Shown here: piece after piece, positions 1-8,400 of the stretch
Position numbering within the stretch: the first letter of the stretch is position 1
Layout of the letters: each line of letters opens with the position of its first letter
NCBI GenBank assembly: GCA_937924675.1
Contig: CALEVL010000313.1
Span: 1-10,679 of the forward strand
Length of the DNA: 10,679 nt
Origin: an uncultured Ignavibacteria bacterium
Lineage (GTDB): Bacteria > Bacteroidota > Ignavibacteria > Tepidaquicellales > Tepidaquicellaceae
Direction of reading: 5' to 3'
The notes under the pieces: generated by a model
Seen by the model: the letters and a program-made list of their open reading frames with translations, nothing else
Database searches by the model: none
What the model was told of the DNA's origin: nothing
Position numbers and translations under genes: made by a program

Positions 1-377
1 TTTGAATAACATTTCTTCTTCAGGTCAAAGTAGAGCTTCTTGTAATTTACTTTGCCATTCTTGTAGTAAGATTTCTTCTTACTGCTTTTGCCGGCGGAAT
101 AGAGTTTTTTCTTCTTTGGCGCCTTTTTGTATGAGATCTTTACAACTCGCTTATCAAGAGCTTTGAGCTCTGTCTCAAGTCTGTCATATTTTTGTTTTAC
201 GATCTCTATATCTTGCGAGAGATCTAAGTTCTCTTCCTTGATTTCCTTTATCAGCTTCTGTCCGCGGATATTGTCTGAAGTTGAATCATACAGCAAATAT
301 CCAAGAACAGCAACAACTGAAACCAGCAAAGTGAACAAGTATCTCTGAGGTTTTGTAAGTCCTTTTAGAAGACTCAT
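1..377 (-). CDS. Small bitopic membrane protein with coiled coil and Lys/Tyr-rich tail (partial, C-terminus outside window)
   Basis: I read an open frame from ATG at 377..375 with no stop before the left edge (125 whole codons). I do not recognise the family. Residues 1-12 are short and basic (K5, K9, R12). Residues about 13-30 form one hydrophobic segment (YLFTLLVSVVAVLGYLLY), a likely membrane anchor or uncleaved signal. Residues about 38-82 are charged and heptad-like (KLIKEIKEENLDLSQDIEIV onward), suggesting a coiled coil. From about 84 to 123 roughly 40% of residues are Lys, with many Tyr. The anchor-plus-coiled-coil layout recalls FtsB/DivIC/FtsL-type division proteins, but the tail is unlike them and I see no family motif, so function stays unknown. 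The start is well supported by an AGGAGG ribosome site four bases upstream. It shares the strand of the biosynthetic operon but lies 277 bp beyond it and has its own candidate promoter, so it is probably a separate unit. Confidence 0.8.
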   Translation of the reverse strand, partial: MSLLKGLTKPQRYLFTLLVSVVAVLGYLLYDSTSDNIRGQKLIKEIKEENLDLSQDIEIVKQKYDRLETELKALDKRVVKISYKKAPKKKKLYSAGKSSKKKSYYKNGKVNYKKLYFDLKKKCYS

Positions 378-381
378 CGTT

Positions 382-387
382 CCTCCT
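382..387 (-). promoter_or_regulatory. Strong Shine-Dalgarno site for the left-hand gene
   Basis: On the minus strand the sequence reads AAGGAGGAACG directly before ATG at 377..375, a full AGGAGG core with four bases to the start codon. It fixes the start of the small membrane protein. The start codons of NRPS2 and the PPTase have no comparable site, which fits translation coupled to the upstream gene in the operon. Confidence 0.75.
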
Positions 388-418
388 TCCCGGGGTTGGT
401 TGTTTTAAAATAATTACA

Positions 419-449
419 CAAACTTATGACTTTCAATTTCTAATTGCAA
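419..449 (-). promoter_or_regulatory. Candidate Bacteroidota-type promoter for the small membrane protein gene
   Basis: The minus strand carries TTG (449..447), 20 bases, then TAAGTTTG (426..419). This fits the known Bacteroidota pattern of a -33 TTG/TTTG and a -7 TAnnTTTG. A start of transcription just downstream would leave a leader of roughly 30-40 bases before ATG at 377, containing the AGGAGG site. The element is short and AT-rich, so a chance match is possible. A sigma70-like reading (TTGAAA at about 436..431) has no good -10 at usual spacing. Confidence 0.35.
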
Positions 450-601
450 TTGAAGTTTTTGAGGAGGCACGTGCGAGGCAAAATTATCACATTAATTCAA
501 TGAGAACTTCAGGCTGCAAAGGGCATAGTAGGTTTTCTGTGTACTGCAAAAGCACTGATTAAGCATTGCGAACATTGCACCTGAAGGGTTAACTTGAATT
601 G

Positions 602-621
602 CCCTGGCCTTCAGGCCGGGG
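602..621 (-). terminator. GC-rich hairpin after the PPTase, possible operon terminator
   Basis: Arms at 602-609 (CCCTGGCC) and 614-621 (GGCCGGGG) enclose a four-base loop. The hairpin begins 33 bases after the PPTase stop, where the operon transcript should end. In the minus-strand RNA one pair is a C-A mismatch (it would be U-G in a + strand RNA), and no U-run follows in either direction. It is therefore not a canonical intrinsic terminator; it may be a 3'-end stabilising or weak terminating structure. Confidence 0.35.
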
Positions 622-654
622 AGTAAAAGTGCACAACATTTTCAATTCCCGCAA

Positions 655-1344
655 TCAAATCTGCAATTCTTCAATGTGTACTTCAGGACTGATTGATGAA
701 GAAGGTATGCACAAAGCTGCAGAGTAATTCTCTTCGATATTGAGTTCAAATATGTTATGAGTACTTGTGTTGTTCTTAAGTTCAATTACTTGATCAATAG
801 CACCGTTGTCAATTACAGAGAAGCTTCCTAATTCCTTTGAAACCCCAAGCCCGATTGCCTTTATGTATGCTTCCTTTGCAGACCATATTCTGAAAAAATT
901 ATCTGCCCTGATTTGTGTGTCAAGAGTTTCCATATATTCAACTTCGGGTCCGGAAAAAAATCTTTTCGCGAGCTGATCCAAATCTTCCACTTTTCTCTTG
1001 TGTTCAACATCAAATCCAATAGATAAGTCTTTTGAAAAGGCAACTGCGGCAATGTTGTGTGAGTGTGTAATGCTGAAGTTCAGCGGCAAGTCTTTGAACT
1101 GCGGCTTTCCGTATCTGTTGAAGATCAATTCAGCATCAGGCAAATGCTTGTTGTTGAAATATGCCGAAGCGAATTTGAGAAGAATGTATCTTGCTTTGAG
1201 AAACCTGAGCTTATCTTCACTGAAGCGAAATGCTTCGTATCTTTCTTTATCATATTTGGAAATTAACCTCAGGGCTTCTTCGTTCGGGAAATTAGATTCC
1301 GTATGAAGAGAATAAATGATCCTTACTTCGTTGTCTGCTAACAC
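655..1344 (-). CDS. Sfp-type 4'-phosphopantetheinyl transferase
   Basis: Transfers phosphopantetheine from CoA to the conserved Ser of carrier domains, so it would activate the ACP and PCP domains made by this operon. The 229-residue protein has the length and motifs of the Sfp/AcpT family: GKPQF (79-83), NFSITHSHN (89-97), the metal-binding GFDVE (110-114; D112 and E114), and WSAKEAYIKAIGLG (154-167), with E158 as the third metal ligand and K162 as the usual lysine. Translation begins at GTG 1344..1342; the frame is open back to the NRPS2 stop but has no ATG or other usual start there. It is the last gene of the operon, 12 bases after the NRPS2 stop. It is also in the same reading frame as NRPS2, separated by one TGA and four sense codons, and no clear ribosome site precedes it, so it is probably translated by reinitiation. 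Dedicated PPTases beside PKS/NRPS clusters are common; a role in primary metabolism (AcpS function) cannot be excluded. Confidence 0.95.
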   Translation of the reverse strand: MLADNEVRIIYSLHTESNFPNEEALRLISKYDKERYEAFRFSEDKLRFLKARYILLKFASAYFNNKHLPDAELIFNRYGKPQFKDLPLNFSITHSHNIAAVAFSKDLSIGFDVEHKRKVEDLDQLAKRFFSGPEVEYMETLDTQIRADNFFRIWSAKEAYIKAIGLGVSKELGSFSVIDNGAIDQVIELKNNTSTHNIFELNIEENYSAALCIPSSSISPEVHIEELQI

Positions 1345-1356
1345 TTCTGTAAAGAT

Positions 1357-4300
1357 TCAATCTGCATTTTGAGATACAAGCGAGGTCTTCTTGCTAAGAT
1401 CAGATGAAGATTCAGAAGAGCCATTTCCTGCAATCTTACCGGTGATCTCGTCATGTGTCCTCTCAAGCACTATGTTAAGCTTGTCGGCAAAGTCACGGAT
1501 CTTGGGCTCTCTTACGATTGTCTTGTGATCTGTATCTGGAACTACATAAGTCTCAAACCCACCGCCTGCAAGCTCCTGCCAACCTTTTCTGAAATCAGGC
1601 TTGAATGTTGCACATTCTATCAATGTTATCTTGCCGGGATACTTCTTCGCTACATACCTGTCCTGCGCTGCGAAGTGCATCAGCATGATTCTGTTGTAAA
1701 GCTTCTTCTTCTCGCTGCTGAAGATATACTTAGTCTTGTTCTTTACCTTCCACACTAACTTTCCAACTTTGTTGCCCACAAAGTTATTAACTACCAGCAT
1801 CAGATCTCCTGACTTTGAGTGCGCTCTGATACTCTTAATGAAATGCTTCAGATCACGCTTTGGCGGAACGTAAGCTTTCGGAGTTTCCTGAAAAGGAGGC
1901 CATGTATCGAAAATTGCCAGCAGGGCAACCTTCTGACCTTGCTTAACAAATTGCTGAGCCATTTCAAATACTACTCTGCCACCGAAACATCTTCCACCAA
2001 TCAAGTATGGACCGTCCGGCTGAATCATTCTGATTTCCTTCACATAATGCGCAGCCATTTCTTCTACATTAGTATGCGGAGGTTCTTTTCCGTCGAGCCC
2101 TACTGATTCGAGAACGTAAAACGGCTGATCATCTGAAATGTATTTTACGAGACTCTGAAAATGCATTGCAGTCCCGGCACCAGGCGGAACGCAGAAGAAG
2201 GGGAGTCGTGAGCCACCCGGCTTTACTGCCACTAGCGATTTCCATGGTGGCTTCCATCCCTCTGTTTTCAATATCTCCGCTAATTGCTGAATCGTAGGAT
2301 GCGAGAACAGAGTTGAGATTGCAAGTTTCTTTCCTGTAAGTTTTTCAATGTATCCAAAGAGTCTTAACGCAAGAAGTGAATGACCTCCAAGTTCAAAGAA
2401 ATTGTCAGTGATGCCAATTTGCTTGACACCGAGAACTTTCTCCCAGATTCTTACAAGCTGAAGCTCAAGTTCAGTTGTTGGTTCCGAATAACTGTTGCTG
2501 TCAGCTGTCACATGACGCTCCGGCTCAGGAAGTGATCTCAGATCAACCTTGCCGCTTGGCAGCAAAGGCATCTCCTTCAGAAATACATAATCTGCCGGCA
2601 ACATGAAGTCAGGCAAGGACTCCGACAGTTTGCTCTTCAACTCTGCCGCGTTGCATTCCTCGCCGGGCTTAAGTACGGCATAAGCCGCAAGACGCTTTTC
2701 ACCGTTTGCTGCGTCGCGTATTATCACAGCAGAGGTGCTTACTTTGCTGAAATCATTCAGAACTGATTCTATTTCCCCAAGCTCAATTCTGTATCCGCGA
2801 TATTTAATCTGATTATCTGCGCGACCAAGAAATTCAATATTGCCGTCAGGCATGTAACGTGCAAGATCGCCGGTTCGGTAAATTCTCTCATCATCATTCT
2901 TTGCATAAGGATCAGGAAGAAACTTTTCAGAAGTTAGTTCTTCGTTTTTGTTATATCCTCTGGCGACCTGAACACCACCGATGAACAGCTCACCTGTAAC
3001 ACCCGGCGGAACGGGTCTAAAGTCAGAATCAAGTATGTAGATCTTAGTATTGAATATTGGCTTGCCGATCGGTGCATTATAGAGCCACTCGTCCGGATCA
3101 CCGGTCAATGTGAAAGCAGTTACAACATGCGCTTCAGTCGGACCGTATTGATTTGTAAATACTGCACTCTTAAGATCTTGGAACATTGATCTGATTGCAC
3201 TTGTATTCTGAAGTTGCTCACCTGCGGTCATTACTTCTCTTAGTGAAAGTGTCTTCTCGCGCGCATTGGAATACAGTTCTGCCAACTCCTGAAGAGCAAT
3301 GAAAGGAAGAAAGAGGCGATGAACTTTTTTGTCAATCATGATCGAAAGAACCTGTGAAAGATCCTTTCTTTCTTCCTCTGACAATACAATCAGTTTTCCT
3401 CCGGATATTAAAGTGGATAAGATCTCCTGAAATGCAACGTCGAAACTCAGGGTAGTGAACTGCAGAGTAGTCAGACCTTTTGCAAACTTCTGCCCGTTAA
3501 GCTGCCAGTTCAGAAGATTCACGAGCGCCAGATTATGCATTATTACGCCTTTGGGTTTACCCGTTGAACCTGATGTATAGATCATGTATGCAGCGCTTTC
3601 CTTAGATGGCATTACGGCAGGGGAGTCAGAGCTTTGCGCGTTTATGTTTTCTGTTACCTCATCAATATAAATTATCCCGGCATCTGTCTGCGGCAACCGT
3701 CCTTTGTCAGAGCGTTTAGTGATGATGTAATTTATCTCGGAATCATTGATCATATACTCAATCCTTTCTGAAGGATAAGACTTATCCAACGGAAGATATG
3801 CGGCTCCTGCTTTGAAGATAGCAAGCAAACCGATTATCATTTCCGGAGAACGTTCTATGCTGATGCCGACAAAGGAATCTTCTTTCACACCGAGCGATAC
3901 AAGAAAATTTGCAAGCCGGTTAGATCTTTCATTAAGCTCTTTGTAAGTGACAGTCTGATTTCCAAATTCCACCGCTATCTCTGTTGTAAATCCTGATGTA
4001 AGCGATTCAAAAAGCTGCTTCACTGATCTTTCAGCAGGCAAGTCTTGCTTTGTGTCATTCCATGCGTACAAAATGTCCTTTGCTTTCTCCGGAGTCAACA
4101 ATGAGATATCACTAACTGTTTTTGCTACGCTGTCAATCATTGAAATCAGCGTACCTTCAAGTGCATTCAGAATTCCTTCTGCCAATTCATCTTTGTAAAT
4201 GTTCTCATCATAAGCCACAGTAAGCTTCAATCTCTTTCCGGGAGCAACGAGAATGGCTAGAGAATAATTTGTCTTTTCATATGCTGAAATGTGCAACACT

Positions 4301-5430
4301 TTGATCTTCGAATCGCCATCAGCCAAAGCTGGATCTGACGGATAGTTTTCAAATACCAGAATATTATCAAAAAGTTTTGTGTTTGGTGCAAGCTCGCTCC
4401 ATTGCTGAATATCTGCAAGCGAACTGTATGAGTACTGTTCTCTTTCTATATGCTTTGCCTGAATTGATTTTAGCCAGGAAGTAACCGGCTCATCCTTCTC
4501 AATATTTATTCTTACAGGCAGTGTGTTGATAAATAATCCAACGATCTTCTCAACGTTTGGCAAGCCGGGTGGTCTTCCGGAAACCGTGCCGCCGTATATG
4601 ACATCTTTCTCGCCTGAATATGCCGAGATAACCAAACCCCATGCCGCTTGCATTAGTGTGCTTAGTGTGATCTGGTTCTTTCTTGCAAACTCAATGAGTC
4701 TTGAAGTAAAATCTTCAGAGAAGTACTTGATGCCTTCCTGTGTTCCAATTGATTCAGTTACTTCTTTACTTGTAATGACTCCTTTTACATGCGAAGGAGC
4801 TCCGAATCCCTTTAGTTCATTTCTCCAGAATAGTTCTGCGGAAACTTTGTCCTGCTTTCCAAGCCATGAGATGTATGATTTGTATGGAATTGGATTTTCA
4901 AATGCAGGAGGTTGATTTGTTGAAATGCTGTTGTATGCTCTTAAGACTTCTCCTGTAATGACCGGATAACTCCATCCGTCCATAAGTATGTGATGAAAAG
5001 TCCAGAGCAGTCTGAATCGGTCAGGTCCTGATTTGATAAGAATGAATCTTGTCAGAGGTGCCTTCTCCATGTTGAAGAGATTTCTTCTGTCTTCGAGACG
5101 GAGTTGTGTGAATCTTTCTTCAAAATCTGCTAATGTTAACTTTGACCAGTCCTCAGTCCTCCAGCTTACATCAACTTCCTTCTCAACTATCTGCACCGGT
5201 TTTGGAGTGCCCTTCCAACGGAACGAAGATCGCAATGCCTGATGCCTTGCAATTACAGTCACCCATGATTTACGAAATATCTCAATGTCAATCTCACCCG
5301 AAAGATCAAGACAGAATTGTTCAATGTAAGCATCTGATCCGTCATTGTAGAGAGTATGAAAAAGCATACCCTCCTGCATCGGAGTCAGTTCAAGTATATC
5401 CTCAATATTTGATTTAATGTCTGTTGTCAA
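1357..5430 (-). CDS. NRPS, terminal module C-A-T-TE with Cys-type thioesterase
   Basis: Final module of the assembly line, 1357 residues. C domain about 14-435: it opens with LTPMQEGMLFH, typical of domains accepting a D-residue donor, and HHILMDG (146-152) is intact. A domain about 468-970: YTSGSTGKPKG (618-628), RGYRIELGEIE (878-888) and catalytic K961. By alignment to GrsA the specificity residues are D664 V665 Q668 F707 M734 A736 Q761 V769 V770 K961 (DVQFMAQVVK), nearest to codes I recall for proline or methylproline (DVQ[L/F]IAHV..), so substrate is uncertain. PCP about 985-1055: LGGHS, with S1018 carrying the arm. Thioesterase about 1074-1322: nucleophile motif GRCFG with C1148 (codon TGT at 1989..1987), probable D1175 and H1302. 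Residues 1323-1357 are a Ser/Lys-rich tail. The start is TTG, four bases after the NRPS1 stop; the frame upstream to TAA has only GTT GAC ACT, and the next ATG lies inside the C1 motif, so TTG is the best choice. No tailoring domain (MT, KR, Ox) is present. Confidence 0.95.
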   Translation of the reverse strand: MTTDIKSNIEDILELTPMQEGMLFHTLYNDGSDAYIEQFCLDLSGEIDIEIFRKSWVTVIARHQALRSSFRWKGTPKPVQIVEKEVDVSWRTEDWSKLTLADFEERFTQLRLEDRRNLFNMEKAPLTRFILIKSGPDRFRLLWTFHHILMDGWSYPVITGEVLRAYNSISTNQPPAFENPIPYKSYISWLGKQDKVSAELFWRNELKGFGAPSHVKGVITSKEVTESIGTQEGIKYFSEDFTSRLIEFARKNQITLSTLMQAAWGLVISAYSGEKDVIYGGTVSGRPPGLPNVEKIVGLFINTLPVRINIEKDEPVTSWLKSIQAKHIEREQYSYSSLADIQQWSELAPNTKLFDNILVFENYPSDPALADGDSKIKVLHISAYEKTNYSLAILVAPGKRLKLTVAYDENIYKDELAEGILNALEGTLISMIDSVAKTVSDISLLTPEKAKDILYAWNDTKQDLPAERSVKQLFESLTSGFTTEIAVEFGNQTVTYKELNERSNRLANFLVSLGVKEDSFVGISIERSPEMIIGLLAIFKAGAAYLPLDKSYPSERIEYMINDSEINYIITKRSDKGRLPQTDAGIIYIDEVTENINAQSSDSPAVMPSKESAAYMIYTSGSTGKPKGVIMHNLALVNLLNWQLNGQKFAKGLTTLQFTTLSFDVAFQEILSTLISGGKLIVLSEEERKDLSQVLSIMIDKKVHRLFLPFIALQELAELYSNAREKTLSLREVMTAGEQLQNTSAIRSMFQDLKSAVFTNQYGPTEAHVVTAFTLTGDPDEWLYNAPIGKPIFNTKIYILDSDFRPVPPGVTGELFIGGVQVARGYNKNEELTSEKFLPDPYAKNDDERIYRTGDLARYMPDGNIEFLGRADNQIKYRGYRIELGEIESVLNDFSKVSTSAVIIRDAANGEKRLAAYAVLKPGEECNAAELKSKLSESLPDFMLPADYVFLKEMPLLPSGKVDLRSLPEPERHVTADSNSYSEPTTELELQLVRIWEKVLGVKQIGITDNFFELGGHSLLALRLFGYIEKLTGKKLAISTLFSHPTIQQLAEILKTEGWKPPWKSLVAVKPGGSRLPFFCVPPGAGTAMHFQSLVKYISDDQPFYVLESVGLDGKEPPHTNVEEMAAHYVKEIRMIQPDGPYLIGGRCFGGRVVFEMAQQFVKQGQKVALLAIFDTWPPFQETPKAYVPPKRDLKHFIKSIRAHSKSGDLMLVVNNFVGNKVGKLVWKVKNKTKYIFSSEKKKLYNRIMLMHFAAQDRYVAKKYPGKITLIECATFKPDFRKGWQELAGGGFETYVVPDTDHKTIVREPKIRDFADKLNIVLERTHDEITGKIAGNGSSESSSDLSKKTSLVSQNAD

Positions 5431-5434
5431 AGTG

Positions 5435-8400
5435 TCAACTTAAGTTGGTAAGAAGATCATCCAGCTCCTGCTGACTCAGGCCGGAATCGGAAAAGTCAGA
5501 AGCTGTAAATGTAGTACTTCCGGAATTTGCGCAATGCTGCAGTATAGACCTTAATGCATCAATATATGCTTCAGCAAAAGATCCGATGAATGAATCGCTG
5601 TGTATATTCTTGCTGTATTCAATATTCATTGTAAACTGCGAATCAACTATCATCGAATTCATTTCAATGAGATGCTGCCTTCTTTCATCAGGGACTGTCT
5701 GAAGATTAAGTGAATCAATTTCAAATTCCCATCCGCCCGGCGCAAGATCTTTCCTGAATTGTCCTAAATAATTGAAGACGATATACGGGTCAAGTGAATT
5801 TACCGAACTGTGATTCAGATAACGAAGAATTCCGTAATGTATTCCTTCCGGAGAATACTTGCTCAGACTCTCTTTGACAGACTTTATCACCTGCGCAATA
5901 TCTTCTTGATGCTGAATTTCGAGTCTGATTGGATAAATTGAAGTAAACCAACCTACAGTATTCGAAATGTCCATATCTTCAAAAAGCTCATCCCGTCCGT
6001 GCCCTTCAAGATCAACAACAAACCTGCACTCGTTCAAAGTCGAGTTTAGTGAGATTGCCAATGCCGACAGCAGCAGATCATTTATGGATGTATTAAATGC
6101 TTTGTTGGCATCACCTGTAAGTAAAGCTGTTTCTTCGGAAGTAAGAGAAATTGTCTGTCTCGCGGCCGAGCCGTAAGTGTTTTTCTCAATATCTGTCTGA
6201 GCAGGTAATATGCGACTCTCTTCTAAGTTCACATCATTCCAGATTTCAGACTTTTGCATTGTTCCAGCCCGCGATGAATAGTCTCTCAACTTCATGCACC
6301 ACTCTCTGAACGAAGTACTCTTAGATTGAAACTCAACTTCTTTGCTTGAAGCATACGATTCATAAGCGCTGACAAAGTCGCTTAAAAAAATCCTCCATGA
6401 AACTCCGTCTATGCACATGTGATGAATGTTGAAGAGAATTCGGTCAGAGTCAAAGGGCATTCTGAAGAGTGCAGCGTTTATGACTCTGCCTTCATTAAGG
6501 TCAAGCAAACTGTTCAATCGATTCTTTTCAACTTGCAGATCTATCATTGCTATGTCCAGTTCCTTTCCGGCAAAGTTGAACTCGGCAAATCCAACGGATG
6601 GTATTGTTTCCTGAATAATGCCGGATTCATTTCCATTTAGTTTGAATCTCAAAATATCATGCTGAGCAATCATTGCATTCAGCGCTTTGTCAAGATGCTC
6701 TACATCAAAGCCCTTTCTTACCTTCAGCAGGACTGAGTGATTGAAATGAGAAATGTTTTTCAAACCTGACCGAAGAAAACGCAGTTGAACAGGTGTAAAA
6801 AATAATTCACCGACAGGAGATTCATTTACCTGCTGAAGATCCTTCGCATCAGCTTCTTTTGAAAGTTCTGCAATCGTCTGAAACGAGAAGATCTGCTTTG
6901 GCGTAATGCGTATGCCTTCACGAGCGGCTCTTGAGATGATCTGAATACTCATTATCGAATCACCGCCGAGCTCAAAGAAATTATCATTGATGCCAACATC
7001 TTTTATATTAAGCACTTCTTCCCAAATACGTGTAAGAGTTTTTTCGATTGGATCTTTGGCCTCTGTTCTTGATTCACTTTTTCTTTCCTGAAGTTCAGGA
7101 GAGGGAAGTTTCTTTCTGTCAATCTTACCGTTAGGCAGATATGACAAAGTTGTCAGAGTTTTGTAATATCCCGGAACCATGTATTCAGGCAGAAATCGTC
7201 TTAGTTCCTGTTTCAAGCCGTTCATCAATTCTTCTTCAACTATATCAGATACAAGATATGCAGCAAGAACTTCTCTTCCATTCTTGTCTTTCTTTACATC
7301 AACATAAGCATCCCTAATGCCTTCATATTTCTTAATGGCAGATTCAATCTCGCTCAGTTCAATTCTGAATCCACGGAACTTAACCTGATGATCAATGCGT
7401 CCGAGATATTCGAGTTGACCTGAATTATTGAATCTTACCTTGTCACCGGTCTTATAAAGCTTGCCGCCACTTTTGCAAATATGATGGTCAATGAATTTCT
7501 CGGCGGTCAGTTCAGAATTGTTAAGATATCCGAGTGCAATACCCTCGCCTCCAAGCAGAAGTTCTCCTGCAATTCCGGGAGGAAGCAAGTTCATAGAACT
7601 GTCAACTGCGAATGCCTTTATGTTGTAGATGGGTTTTCCAATCGGAACATTGTCGGACTTTTCATTCTTAGAGCATTCATGATATAAAGAGTCGATGGTT
7701 GCCTCAGTTGGTCCATACAGATTTACAAGTCGCGTATCCAGTTTTTGGAAAACAGTATCACGGAGTTCACCGGTCAATGCTTCGCCCCCGCTGAAAACAA
7801 ATTTCAGTGTATTGCATGAGCCAATCTCAGGCTCATTAATGAAGAGCCGCAACAATGAAGGAACAAACTGAACATGAGTAACATTTGATTGCCTGATCAA
7901 TTGCACAAGATAGTTTGTGTCCATGTGCCCGTCTGGTTTAGCAATAACAAGTCTTCCTCCGTTAAGCAACGGAAGATAAAATTCCCACACGGATGCATCA
8001 AAGCTGTAAGGTGTCTTTTGCAAAACAGAGTCGTTGCCTGTGAATGAAGATATGTCCTTCATCCAAAGCATGTGATTTGCAAGCGCTCTATGTGAAACCA
8101 CAACTCCCTTAGGAGTTCCGGTAGATCCTGATGTATAAATTACATAAGCAGGATCATTAATGCTTCTGTCAGTAATTTCATTGAATGATGTGTCAGAAGA
8201 ATTGTAATTCTCAGGATCATCCGCAATCAATACAGAAGTATTGTCAACTGCGAAATGCGTCAGCTCTTTACGAGTTATCAGCAACTTTGCCTTCGAGTCA
8301 TTCAGCATGAACTTTATCCGTTCATCAGGGTACTCCGGATCAACAGGAACATAAGCCGCACCTGTTTTGAGTACTGCAATCATTGCAATAACCATTTCGA

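Larger units (their letters stand above)
378..654. other. Intergenic region between the biosynthetic operon and the next gene
   Basis: This is the only non-coding stretch in the window. Besides the hairpin, candidate promoter and ribosome site listed separately, it holds an 8-bp palindrome GCACGTGC at 467-474, just upstream of the candidate promoter, and the short word CTTCAGG at 507-513 and 609-615, with its complement CCTGAAG at 580-586. I see no tRNA, small RNA of known type, or convincing small gene. Confidence 0.6.

Noticed and set aside
127..348. 73-residue + strand open frame near the left edge
   Set aside because: It is antisense to the small membrane protein gene, which has a strong ribosome site and a coherent domain layout; the + strand product is Ser/Ile/Phe-rich without motif.
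429..460. Stem ACTTTCAATT / AATTGAAGT followed by a T-run, like a + strand intrinsic terminator
   Set aside because: The stem is AT-rich with a bulge and a nine-base loop, no + strand gene lies upstream, and the element overlaps the candidate minus-strand promoter.
467..474. Palindrome GCACGTGC upstream of the candidate promoter, possible operator
   Set aside because: A single 8-bp palindrome with no second copy or recognised regulator motif is not enough to call a binding site.
500..562. 20-residue + strand frame starting ATGAGAACTTC in the intergenic gap
   Set aside because: No ribosome site at proper distance and no features beyond chance for so short a frame.
861..1052. 63-residue minus-strand frame inside the PPTase
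   Set aside because: It is an alternative frame over the conserved metal-binding and WSAKEAY region of the PPTase; only the PPTase frame carries motifs.
4523..4915. 130-residue open frame on the + strand inside NRPS2
   Set aside because: It lies antisense to the conserved C domain of NRPS2, has no ribosome site or recognisable domain, and its composition looks like a shadow of the real gene. Other + strand frames across 998-10275 were rejected for the same reason.
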